From Holosporales bacterium (GTDB taxonomy: Bacteria; Pseudomonadota; Alphaproteobacteria; RUG11792), in contig JAITIT010000047.1 in assembly GCA_031279295.1 (NCBI GenBank), positions 1-9,197 on the forward strand: a stretch of DNA of 9,197 nt, written 5' to 3'. Shown here one piece after another: positions 1 through 6,490 of the stretch (the first letter of the stretch is position 1; every line of letters starts with the position of its first letter). Position numbers and translations under genes: made by a program. The notes beneath the pieces were generated by a model, which saw only the letters and a program-made list of their open reading frames with translations, was not told the DNA's origin and did not search any database.

Positions 1-203
1 ACAATTAGTGGGATGAGCCATGCTGCATAAACTACCTTATCTACTATCACGAAGTCCGTGTACGACTTCAGAGACCACGCAATGAAAGCGTCCATTGCAC
101 TCGATATGCAGCAAAAAATAATCGCCCAAACAGCACGATACCTGTATGGAGAAACGTACCGCAACATCTGCAAAAGGCACTCGATCGTACGGGCATTTGT
201 CAT
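1..203 (-). CDS. ABC exporter (MsbA-like), N-terminal fragment
   Basis: The first 67 codons of a gene read leftward out of the window. The protein begins MTNARTIECLLQMLRYVSPY, followed by a hydrophobic helix at about residues 24-42 (AVWAIIFCCISSAMDAFIAW) and then a short stretch (KSYTDFVIVDKV) before a second hydrophobic segment. A 'LLRYVxPYR' amphipathic lead, first TM helix and a 'LK.Y.D.' linker are typical of the start of the transmembrane domain of MsbA-type half-transporters (TMD fused to an ATPase, flipping lipids or exporting substrates across the inner membrane). The ATPase domain, which would prove the family, lies outside the window, so the substrate cannot be stated. ATG at 203-201 is the only start: no ATG, GTG or TTG lies between it and an in-frame stop upstream. 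No strong Shine-Dalgarno is seen. It is divergent from the HemY-like gene. Confidence 0.6.
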   Translation of the reverse strand, partial: MTNARTIECLLQMLRYVSPYRYRAVWAIIFCCISSAMDAFIAWSLKSYTDFVIVDKVVYAAWLIPLI

Positions 204-249
204 GTAGCTAAAAATTCCAGGATCACATCGCGTTCACAAAACTGTGTTC

Positions 250-258
250 ATTATATCA
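250..258 (-). promoter_or_regulatory. Extended -10 promoter for the ABC exporter gene
   Basis: On the minus strand this reads TGATATAAT: a perfect TATAAT hexamer preceded by the TGn extension. No good -35 is visible 17 nt further upstream, which suits an extended -10 promoter. Transcription would start near 243, giving a leader of about 40 nt before the ATG at 203. This is a sequence match only. Confidence 0.45.
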
Positions 259-347
259 CAACCAAGCGACCAGGTTTGAGATTGTAGGTAATGTTCCTCT
301 TATCGCCTCATATTGCTAATTTTGATGATTACAGAACTGAGTTGCTG

Positions 348-353
348 TAGAAT
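348..353 (+). promoter_or_regulatory. Possible -10 element for the hemY-like/dut pair
   Basis: TAGAAT matches the sigma-70 -10 consensus at five of six positions and lies about 40 nt before the ATG at 393. The nearest -35-like hexamer, TTGATG at 322-327, is 20 nt away, longer than optimal, so the call is weak. No better candidate was seen between 260 and 378. Confidence 0.25.
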
Positions 354-392
354 CACGTGAGATGAGCTCGGTGTTTCGTGTGGCCTGTACTG

Positions 393-1514
393 ATGCGATT
401 CTGGAAAAAATTTGTGACGTTCGTCGCAGTGATCGCCGTTCTCTTCATCATGCAGGTATACTCTCCAGATGCATTTGACTTAGAGATCAGTATCCGCGAT
501 AAGCATGCTACTGTTAGTGTGTTCTGCGTAGCAGCTGCGCTTGCTGTGTTGCTGTTTATCAAAGCGCTTCTTAGAGCACTCTTCGTTCTAGCCAGGATAC
601 CGTTTGCTAAGCTGCGTGCTAGAACATACTCCAAATCTGTTGGACATATCGTAGACCTAATCCTATCTGATGACAGTGAATTTCCACGGTTGTTCGCAGC
701 GACTAATGTAGAGCGTTTATTCGATCCGATAAAAACAGCCATCGCATTGAAAAGAAATTTTTACATTGGGCAGACTGTAGGGTACACTGGAATCCCCAGG
801 ATCGATGTTTTCGTTACCAAGCTAAGGCTCCATGATTTAATTTCCAATGGCGAGCTGATGCAAGCAATCTCAATTGCTAACGTAACCATGAAGAAGCACC
901 AGCATCTTGTCCCTGTTGTACAGGAAGAGATTCTAGATATCGCGAGCCTTGCTAGAAAGGGCGGTGTGCCATTTAGCTTCAATCCACGGAAGTTCAGATA
1001 TGGGCTTTCAAGAGAATTTATAGCGAGATATATAGTGACAATCGGGTTACTTGAGGCCGAGGCAGAGCAAAGCGTCACGAAGAAAATTAAGATCATTGAA
1101 GGAATCCTTGATGCCTATCCAGGTGATACGAATGTTCTAATCACCCTCTTAGAACTCCTACAGATGGTTGACCAGGTTGTGTATAGTGATAAGAAGCTAC
1201 TACAGATAATCGGAAGGTCCGCCACGTCGAATCCCAGTAGACGTCTCGCTGAGTATCTTTTGAAATTCAATAGGAGTGACGTATTCGAGATTGCTCAGAA
1301 TTTCATGCGGATCGTTGATAACAATAACGTAGAGAAGCTGTGGCTATTGCTGATAATAGCCACCAGCAATGGCCTCATCACAAAAGTGAGGGACCTCGTC
1401 TCCAGGATCATCGAGCTCGACAAATCTACGGAGATCTATAAGTTCTATATGAACAACATCACTGTGCTATCAGCAGACCAGGAGATCGTAAGAATGTTAA
1501 AGGAGAAACAATGA
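393..1514 (+). CDS. HemY-like two-TM inner-membrane protein
   Basis: A 373-residue protein from ATG 393; an in-frame GTG at 378 would add five residues, and a stop at 363-365 excludes anything earlier. It starts MRFWKK, then a first TM helix (about residues 6-23), a short periplasmic stretch ending in DAFDLEISIRDKHATVS, a second TM helix (about 40-60), and a basic segment (KALLRALFVLARIPFAKLRAR). The remaining ~300 residues are predominantly helical and TPR-like. This order (TM, short 'beta' loop, TM, arginine-rich helix, TPR-like tail) is the signature of the HemY N-terminal domain family of alpha- and gammaproteobacteria, usually found near heme genes. Its biochemical role is unsettled, and it is not the protoporphyrinogen oxidase of the same name. 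No heme gene lies next to it here; it overlaps dut by 4 nt. Family assignment is from topology and weak local similarity, so moderate. Confidence 0.55.
   Translation: MRFWKKFVTFVAVIAVLFIMQVYSPDAFDLEISIRDKHATVSVFCVAAALAVLLFIKALLRALFVLARIPFAKLRARTYSKSVGHIVDLILSDDSEFPRLFAATNVERLFDPIKTAIALKRNFYIGQTVGYTGIPRIDVFVTKLRLHDLISNGELMQAISIANVTMKKHQHLVPVVQEEILDIASLARKGGVPFSFNPRKFRYGLSREFIARYIVTIGLLEAEAEQSVTKKIKIIEGILDAYPGDTNVLITLLELLQMVDQVVYSDKKLLQIIGRSATSNPSRRLAEYLLKFNRSDVFEIAQNFMRIVDNNNVEKLWLLLIIATSNGLITKVRDLVSRIIELDKSTEIYKFYMNNITVLSADQEIVRMLKEKQ
1499..1504 (+). promoter_or_regulatory. Ribosome binding site of dut inside the upstream gene
   Basis: AAAGGAG-like sequence (AAAGGAG spans 1498-1504) lies 6 nt before the ATG at 1511, embedded in the last codons of the HemY-like gene. 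With the ATGA overlap it fixes the dut start and points to translational coupling. Confidence 0.7.
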
Positions 1515-1945
1515 AGATAAAATTCCAGAAGCTGAACGTGGGAGCAATTGTGCCGACGTACGGGACCGAGCACAGTGCAGGGCTCGACATGGCTGCCTGC
1601 ATCGATGAGGCTGTTACGATAGCTCCATCACAGATCGTGATGATCGGCACCGGGTTGGCAGTAGAGATTCCATATGGATATTTCGGAATGTTGTGTCCAA
1701 GGTCTGGATTAGCAGCAAAGCTCGGAATCACTCTCCTAAATTCACCGGGGGTCATAGATTCTGACTACCGCGGTGAAATCAAGGCGATCATGATTAATCA
1801 CTCAACTTCTGACTTCAGAGTATCATACGGGATGAGAATTGCACAGCTAATAATTAGCCCATTCCAGACGGCGATACTTGAAGAGGTTGAAGTGCTCGAG
1901 GTATCAGGGCGTGGCAGTAACGGCTTCGGATCAACCGGCATTTAA
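1511..1945 (+). CDS. dut: Deoxyuridine 5'-triphosphate nucleotidohydrolase (dUTPase)
   Basis: Trimeric dUTPase of 144 residues, the normal size. It hydrolyses dUTP to dUMP and pyrophosphate, keeping uracil out of DNA and supplying dUMP for thymidylate synthesis. All five conserved motifs are present in order: motif 1 AGLDMAA (23-29), motif 2 PRSGLAA (63-69), motif 3 GVIDSDYRGEI (80-90) with the catalytic Asp83 and uracil-stacking Tyr86, motif 4 YGMRIAQL (106-113), and the flexible phosphate-binding motif 5 GRGSNGFGSTG (133-143). The protein ends one residue after motif 5, as in many bacterial forms. ATG 1511 overlaps the TGA of the upstream gene (ATGA) and has a good Shine-Dalgarno, so the two genes are one transcription unit. 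No hairpin terminator is seen after the TAA. An inactive transposase relic follows on the other strand. Confidence 0.97.
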   Translation: MKIKFQKLNVGAIVPTYGTEHSAGLDMAACIDEAVTIAPSQIVMIGTGLAVEIPYGYFGMLCPRSGLAAKLGITLLNSPGVIDSDYRGEIKAIMINHSTSDFRVSYGMRIAQLIISPFQTAILEEVEVLEVSGRGSNGFGSTGI

Positions 1946-1983
1946 ATGTGTCGGCTCCTCGTACATGTTCAATACAATGGCTT

Positions 1984-2267
1984 TATATCAGAATCGTATC
2001 CTTTAATCTGCAAGCAAATATCCAGTACCTAAGCTAGCGATAATCGCCTCAGCCTGTAGACAATCAATCGTGGTACCATCTGTAATAATGATTCTGAATG
2101 GCATGGCATACCATCCATGGCCATATGTATCTTAGCTGGTGAGCTTCCTTTTTAGGTGGTTGCTTTTTGCCTCTCACCTTTTGCTCCTACATAAGGAGGT
2201 ATGGCTCAAGTAATATCCGTGTCTTGTCTGATATGCCGTGTCGATGATGTGCTAGTTCTATGAAGTC
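1984..2267 (-). pseudogene. IS5-family transposase relic (deleted and frameshifted)
   Basis: Pieces of an IS5-type DDE transposase can be read in order on the minus strand in changing frames. Around 2243-2199 the N-terminal motif HGISDKTRILLEPYL appears. It is followed almost directly at 2190 by VGAKGERQKA and, after an in-frame TAA, KGSSPAKIHMAMDG (to about 2110), which belongs some 90 residues later in intact relatives ('GAKGGNQ...KGG..TKIH.AVD'). After a frame change come AMPFRIIITDGTTIDCLQAE and IIASLGTGYLLAD (about 2104-2006), including the second catalytic region. One more frameshift gives KGYDSDI (2004-1984). The C-terminal third with the catalytic Glu is absent. So there is an internal deletion, at least two frameshifts, an internal stop and loss of the 3' end: a dead element. 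No terminal inverted repeats were recognised. It lies between the 3' ends of dut and the autotransporter gene. Confidence 0.8.
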
Positions 2268-2289
2268 AATTTAAAGCTGTAAACAAATA

Positions 2290-2296
2290 GGGGGGG
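2290..2296. repeat. G7 homopolymer tract
   Basis: Seven consecutive G residues lie about 42 bp past the autotransporter stop codon, outside any coding frame that can be supported. Such tracts slip easily, but here no reading frame depends on it. Confidence 0.6.
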
Positions 2297-2337
2297 TGTA
2301 TCACAATTTATTTTGTTGCTTTTTGCGATGATAGGCT

Positions 2338-5300
2338 CTAGAAATTGGTTCCTAAGCTGAGTGTTACCTTCGTACCTTTGATGCCTCCGAAGGAGTGTGC
2401 CGCTCTGAAACCAAACTTCATATTCCTGACCTTCTTCTCGACGTTAAGCGCCATCTCAAAACTTCTTTTCCTAATCTTGTCGATGTCATTGATTGTCTCG
2501 CCTCCGTACACAATCTTCGACTTGGTACCGAGCTGCATGACGCACCTTACCGACGCACCTACGCTGAGCATGTCCGTATATATAATGAAAATTACCCCTG
2601 GAATCAGAGAAATCCTAGATAGATTATTTAGCTTGATGTCAGCGTCAGTTGCTGATTTTGCCTTCGAGACATGTACCCATGAGTAGCCGGCTATGAGCTC
2701 AGGTCTCACTGTTACGCCGGCGATCTTCGTTACGTTGTACCCGAACTTGGCAACACCGCTGATCGTGTGCGCTGTGGCATTCAGGCCCAGTGTTGGATTG
2801 TTCCTGGTTTTGAACCTAGCATACGAGTACGTCACCTGCGCTTCAATGGCCTGAACACTATCAAACCAAGCTGCCTTCGCACCGCCGGTATACTCATTAA
2901 CCCCTGACTTGTAGGAGTTCAAATTTGTATTATTTCTGGTGATGGCAACGTATGCTGTTGGGATGAACTTTGTGTTCAATCCTGAGAGTTGGGTTGCCTG
3001 GGCATCATAGCCTAGCATGGTACCGTACCGCGTTGTCTTGGCCCCGCCAGCCTCTGTTGAGATAGTGTGTCTAGCGGCGTGGGTCTTATTCCATATCGCA
3101 TACTTTCCACTAGGATTCCTGGTGACGTAGCCGTACTCATCGAATGAGTTCAGATCAACTGATGTTGTTCCACGCAAGCTGCTTGCAAGCAATCCCACAG
3201 GCTCGAGGTACTCATATCCGAGCACTCCTCGTACCATCATCACATTTCCAAGTCCTGCTCTGTTCGATCCGTAGAAGTAGTAGTTCTGCCCATTGTCCAG
3301 CGTAGCTCCAGGTGCTCCGTCACTCCCAGTTACTCTTGTGTAGGCGCCAGTATTTACTGCTGTGCCAGTTACAGTAGCAGTGTTGTTTACCACCACTAGG
3401 TTGTCATCGATTACCACCTCTGGGTATCTGTCAGCACCGGCATTGCTAAAGTCTAGGATCGTGAATGTATGGCGATCCTGAGTTGGTTGACTCAACAGCT
3501 TTACACCGCTTAGCACGAAGGTATGGTCTATGCCGCTTGTAACACCTACCGCAGATGTGAAGTGGTCCGCTTCGTTCTTTGCCGGGTCGAAGTCAAAGTA
3601 CAAGTTTACATTATCGGTCAATGACCATGTGCCTGTACCTAGAGCTCCCCCAACATTGACTGGTATGTTATCTATTACGCTGTTGCCCCATGCAGTGATG
3701 GCGGATCCCATTCTTACATCTCCGTTTATTTCCACCTCTGCCAGATCGTCACCAGTTATGTTCAACGTACCTTTATCGAGTGTGAAGTTCTCAAGCACAG
3801 CACGTGCCCCAGTATTAAGGTTAAGGCTAGCCTCCGGTCCTATTACGCTCGTGTTATGCAGTTCCACATTTTCGTAGTTCATATTGACAGTCGTTTGACC
3901 AGTTATCGTGATCTCATCTGTCCTTGGTACATCATCAGCCCCGACATCGTCCGTGCTCGCTACTACATTCACTGTTCCGTTTGTAAATGTCACAGGCTGC
4001 AGGCCGCTTGTTGAATCTATTGTTATTACGCCGTTTGGATTTGCTTCGCCGTTCGCATCTACGATCTCACATGTTCCCCCAAACATGGTGCCGGTATATC
4101 GGCTCGAGCTTTCATCATCACTGCTACGTATCACGAATTTAGCTCCATCGCAAATCCCGACGCGTCCCATGAATCCAGAGCAGTCTCCCTTTATATACAC
4201 CTCCCCATCTTGGAAAATTATGCGATCTGTAGGTGTGCCATTGATGTCTCCGTACCATGAGAATATCCTGTTGCCATCCTCGTCCTCCGGTATGTTGAAG
4301 TACATCGTCGCGTTACCATACATGTTGACTATTGGACGGTTGTATTCGTCCTTCGCTCCTCCCTGGCTTTCAAGTTCGACCGGTGGGGTCTGCCTGGCGT
4401 ATGCGAGTGCGGCTGCACGTTTGTGGGGATCTGGGCTATTGAGATACTGATACAATGTTTCTGTGTCGTGCACCACACGCACCGGCCCATCGTCTGAAAC
4501 GTCAACCTCCCTCTCATCTCCAACCTCCCCGAGGTTGATCACACCACCGAACATCGCCCCGCCGTTGTCTATAACGACGCCACCGTGATGTAGGTTGTAA
4601 ACACCGTTGAACCATGAGTTGTCCCCACCGTATATTGCGACTTGGTCACCGTCTGGTGTTCTATCCTCTGGCTTAACCCAGTAGCTGCTTTGCAAACTTT
4701 CAGGTGGTTGGTAATACCTATCAATTCCTCTGTGGCCTGGATCCCAGGGCTCAAACTTTAAAACGTCCCCTCTCTCCCTAATTTGGGGTGTGCCTGGTCT
4801 CCTCTGTGTTATCACAGTTCTATCATTCACCGGAGGCAGGCAGCACTCCATGCCATTGATCACGAAGACGCCGTCTTGCTGCTGCACGTATCCTACTTCG
4901 CTGTATGTTGATGCACCGATATACGTTGGCCCCGTGATGTCCAGAAAGATTTGCTGATTATTAACATCATAGGCGTCAGCGTCATACGCAAAGAACTCTT
5001 CGGCTGAAGTTTCTTCACCGCTTGTGGATGGCAACATGGCTTCATCAACAAATACCATCTCCTGAGATCGAATGAATCTTTTAGCTATCTGCTTTTGCCT
5101 TGATGTACCAGGAAGCTGCCCACCACCAGGCGTTCTGATGATAGCGTCAGCTGGTGTATGAAATGCATCAACTCCAGCATCAACAAGGTCAAAATACGCA
5201 GCTTCATCTTGGAGTTGATGGTCCGTTAAGAATCCGTAGTTGTACTCAGTATCTTCCTCAAATTTGAATCCTACACCTTCATCAACCTTGGTCTCATCTG

Positions 5301-5682
5301 GTGTGATTTCCGTCAATGAAACAGTCTCGTTAGCTCTCTCTGTTAGTGGATCATCTCTTTGAAATTTATGTGCATTCTCGATGGTTCCCTCACCTCTAAT
5401 GAAGCCATCAAATCCTATAGTAACATCTCCAAAATTTCGTAGTGTGCCACCTTTTTCTATGATCAGCGGCTTCCCTACATAAAATTTTCTGGTGTGGTTT
5501 ATTATGGTGCCTCCGCTCGATATTTTGATCGGCCTGTTACCTTTGAACTTAGATCCTTTGAGTGCAGTAAGCGTACCACGTACATTAAGGCCAACACCGC
5601 TGCATTGTTGTGACGCGCTAGCAACAGAAAGCGCACATATACACGTGACGCTTAGTAAAGTTTTTGTGATAGCCCTTGACAT
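2338..5682 (-). CDS. Large autotransporter (type V secreted surface protein)
   Basis: An 1114-residue protein with three regions. Residues 1-23 form a Sec signal peptide (basic MSRAITK, hydrophobic core, ASA cleavage site). Residues ~30-105 look like the start of a beta-helix (SGGTIIN, EKGGTLRNFGDVTI, GEGTIEN). An acidic linker follows (~110-250), then a long passenger of short Gly/Asn/Thr-rich strands (~250-820; NMNYENVELHN and NLNTGARAVLENFTLDKGTL are typical). The last ~270 residues alternate hydrophobic and polar residues as in a 12-strand outer-membrane autotransporter barrel and end in TLSLGTNF, a C-terminal aromatic residue suited to BAM recognition. It should be secreted through its own barrel and displayed on the surface; ligand and processing are unknown. 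ATG 5682 is the only upstream start, as a TGA precedes it in frame. GGGGAG lies 18 nt upstream, further than usual, and an out-of-frame ATG sits between. It resembles rickettsial surface autotransporters in layout only; no named homologue was recognised. Confidence 0.85.
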   Translation of the reverse strand: MSRAITKTLLSVTCICALSVASASQQCSGVGLNVRGTLTALKGSKFKGNRPIKISSGGTIINHTRKFYVGKPLIIEKGGTLRNFGDVTIGFDGFIRGEGTIENAHKFQRDDPLTERANETVSLTEITPDETKVDEGVGFKFEEDTEYNYGFLTDHQLQDEAAYFDLVDAGVDAFHTPADAIIRTPGGGQLPGTSRQKQIAKRFIRSQEMVFVDEAMLPSTSGEETSAEEFFAYDADAYDVNNQQIFLDITGPTYIGASTYSEVGYVQQQDGVFVINGMECCLPPVNDRTVITQRRPGTPQIRERGDVLKFEPWDPGHRGIDRYYQPPESLQSSYWVKPEDRTPDGDQVAIYGGDNSWFNGVYNLHHGGVVIDNGGAMFGGVINLGEVGDEREVDVSDDGPVRVVHDTETLYQYLNSPDPHKRAAALAYARQTPPVELESQGGAKDEYNRPIVNMYGNATMYFNIPEDEDGNRIFSWYGDINGTPTDRIIFQDGEVYIKGDCSGFMGRVGICDGAKFVIRSSDDESSSRYTGTMFGGTCEIVDANGEANPNGVITIDSTSGLQPVTFTNGTVNVVASTDDVGADDVPRTDEITITGQTTVNMNYENVELHNTSVIGPEASLNLNTGARAVLENFTLDKGTLNITGDDLAEVEINGDVRMGSAITAWGNSVIDNIPVNVGGALGTGTWSLTDNVNLYFDFDPAKNEADHFTSAVGVTSGIDHTFVLSGVKLLSQPTQDRHTFTILDFSNAGADRYPEVVIDDNLVVVNNTATVTGTAVNTGAYTRVTGSDGAPGATLDNGQNYYFYGSNRAGLGNVMMVRGVLGYEYLEPVGLLASSLRGTTSVDLNSFDEYGYVTRNPSGKYAIWNKTHAARHTISTEAGGAKTTRYGTMLGYDAQATQLSGLNTKFIPTAYVAITRNNTNLNSYKSGVNEYTGGAKAAWFDSVQAIEAQVTYSYARFKTRNNPTLGLNATAHTISGVAKFGYNVTKIAGVTVRPELIAGYSWVHVSKAKSATDADIKLNNLSRISLIPGVIFIIYTDMLSVGASVRCVMQLGTKSKIVYGGETINDIDKIRKRSFEMALNVEKKVRNMKFGFRAAHSFGGIKGTKVTLSLGTNF

Positions 5683-5707
5683 GAAAATATCTGATCATTG
5701 CTCCCCT

Positions 5708-5721
5708 CACAATGGATTGTG
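5708..5721. promoter_or_regulatory. 14-bp palindrome in the autotransporter leader/promoter
   Basis: CACAATGGATTGTG is a perfect 6-2-6 inverted repeat, 26 bp upstream of the autotransporter ATG. A 2-nt loop makes a full RNA hairpin impossible, so a binding site for a dimeric regulator is the more natural reading. The regulator is unknown. Confidence 0.4.
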
Positions 5722-5733
5722 TCACCGAGATAG

Positions 5734-5748
5734 TTAAAAAATTATTAA
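5734..5748. promoter_or_regulatory. CtrA-type box (TTAA-N7-TTAA) upstream of the autotransporter
   Basis: TTAA at 5734-5737 and TTAA at 5745-5748 are separated by exactly seven bases. This is the full binding consensus of the response regulator CtrA, the cell-cycle master regulator of alphaproteobacteria, which is also conserved in Rickettsiales. The site is 52-66 bp upstream of the autotransporter ATG, on a symmetric consensus that reads the same on both strands. A TTAACT hexamer on the minus strand could serve as a -35, with CATTGT 17 nt downstream as a poor -10, the kind of promoter CtrA usually activates. The match is seen; binding is inferred. Reading by eye I noticed no second full copy in the window. 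Confidence 0.5.
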
Positions 5749-5766
5749 TCTTCGTGATAATTTTTT
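5736..5766. repeat. 10-bp A/T inverted repeat with 11-nt spacer
   Basis: AAAAAATTAT (5736-5745) and ATAATTTTTT (5757-5766) are exact inverted copies around an 11-nt centre. The repeat overlaps the CtrA-type box. As RNA it would form a weak all-A/U hairpin ending in U on either strand; as DNA it is bendable and easily melted. It could be part of the autotransporter promoter or a binding site, and the sequence cannot decide. Confidence 0.4.
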
Positions 5767-5885
5767 GCAGGATTGTGGCAGGGTTCTTTGGAACTCAGAT
5801 ATCTTAAAATCCTCTACCTTATGATATCCCTCTTGTTGCCTTGCAGTATTATGGGTAAGGCATGGGCTAAAAATGTAGAAACTGG

Positions 5886-5925
5886 TTGACACAGAGATCA
5901 AGAGTTGGTGTACCATGAAATGGTA
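5886..5925 (+). promoter_or_regulatory. Consensus -35 with adjoining 15-bp palindrome, upstream of rnpB
   Basis: TTGACA (5886-5891) is a perfect -35. At 17-19 nt spacing the -10 would be TGTACC or TACCAT, both weak. The -10 position coincides with the palindrome TACCATGAAATGGTA (5911-5925; 6-3-6), flanked by TTGG (5905-5908) and CCAA (5927-5930), which extend the symmetry imperfectly. A promoter whose -10 is covered by a symmetric site is what a repressor-controlled promoter looks like; a small RNA hairpin is the alternative. A transcript from here would reach rnpB as a leader of about 100 nt. Confidence 0.35.
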
Positions 5926-6002
5926 TCCAACCAGGTTGGCACGGAAACGCTGTTAGGAGGATGTGGCCGATCCGGTTGAACTCACCTGCTTTTTGTGTTA
6001 CA

Positions 6003-6008
6003 TATTAT
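6003..6008 (+). promoter_or_regulatory. -10 element just before rnpB
   Basis: TATTAT matches five of six -10 positions and ends 4 nt before the first base of helix P1, close to where the mature RNA 5' end is expected. The best -35-like hexamer, TTGAAC (5976-5981), is 21 nt away, too far for a standard promoter, so the element is uncertain. Confidence 0.3.
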
Positions 6009-6012
6009 ATAT

Positions 6013-6402
6013 GTGTGGCAGCTGGTTGGTCGCCGTGGGTAATTTGTTCTCATGGAGGAAAGTCCGGGCTTCATGTAGGCGTGGCGCCGGATAACGTCCG
6101 GCGTCGTGAATTGCGAGGTTCACGATAGGGAAAGTGCAACAGAAAGTATACCGCCTCTAATGAGGTAAGGGTGAAATGGTGTAGGTAAGAGCTCACCGCG
6201 TATGTGGTAACAGATACGGCACGGCAAACCCCGCCTGAAGCAAGACCAAATAGGAGTGATACGAATCCCATGGATTCACGATTGCCTATGATCGATTACT
6301 CGGGTAGGTTGCTAAAGCTTGCAGGTAACTGTAAGCTAAGATGAATGACCAACCAGAATGGTAATTCCATTCGGACAGAACCCGGCTTATAGGCTGTCAC
6401 AC
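6013..6402 (+). ncRNA. rnpB: RNase P RNA (class A)
   Basis: The catalytic RNA of ribonuclease P, which cuts the 5' leader from pre-tRNAs together with the RnpA protein. The universally conserved blocks occur in order: GGAGGAAAGTCCGGGCT (6054-6070), AGGGAAAGTGCAACAGAAA (6127-6145), GGTAAGGGTGAAA and GGTAAGAGCTCACCGC (about 6164-6199), GGCAAACCCCGCC (6223-6235), GCAAGACCAAATAGG (6240-6254), GGGTAGGTTGCT (6302-6313), GAATGACCA (6343-6351) and ACAGAACCCGGCTTA (6375-6389). The first and last blocks contain the two halves of the P4 pseudoknot. The ends are set by helix P1: GTGTGGCAGC (6013-6022) pairs with GCTGTCACAC (6393-6402) over ten base pairs including one G-U. The length of about 390 nt is normal. 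Exact mature ends may differ by a few nucleotides. The divL-like gene follows 88 nt downstream on the same strand. Confidence 0.97.
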
Positions 6403-6417
6403 GCAGGCTCCTTATCA

Positions 6418-6426
6418 TGTTATAAA
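6418..6426 (+). promoter_or_regulatory. Extended -10 promoter for the divL-like gene
   Basis: TGTTATAAA contains TATAAA (five of six -10 positions) with a TGn extension. No -35 is evident 17 nt upstream, where the rnpB 3' end lies. It would give a leader of about 58 nt before the ATG at 6491, containing a small hairpin (CACATT 6445-6450 with AATGTG 6457-6462). Confidence 0.35.
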
Positions 6427-6490
6427 TGGCTGGATGCGCAGTTTCACATTATGTAGAATGTGCGAGTGTCACGGATGCAGTGCGGGCTAG

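Noticed and set aside
353..742. 129-codon minus-strand open frame
   Set aside because: It is antisense to the start of the HemY-like gene, whose TM topology and coupling to dut show the plus strand is coding.
1946..2337. tRNA gene or CRISPR array in the dut-autotransporter gap
   Set aside because: No cloverleaf or TTCGAATC-like T-arm and no regularly spaced repeats; the transposase relic accounts for most of the gap.
3908..4450. 180-codon plus-strand open frame inside the autotransporter gene
   Set aside because: It is antisense to the passenger; Ser/Pro/Val-rich shadow composition and no family resemblance. The other plus-strand frames at 2345-2686 and 3530-3877 are rejected for the same reason.
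4040..4620. Chlamydial Pmp-like GG-[AILV]-[ILV] repeats in the autotransporter passenger
   Set aside because: A few GGVI/GGAM/GGTI strings occur, but there is no regular pairing with FxxN motifs, so the Pmp family is not supported.
5734..5916. 60-codon minus-strand open frame upstream of the autotransporter
   Set aside because: It spans the A/T inverted repeat and CtrA-type box, has no ribosome site and no recognisable family.
6071..6271. 66-codon minus-strand open frame
   Set aside because: It lies wholly within the RNase P RNA, whose conserved blocks explain the sequence.
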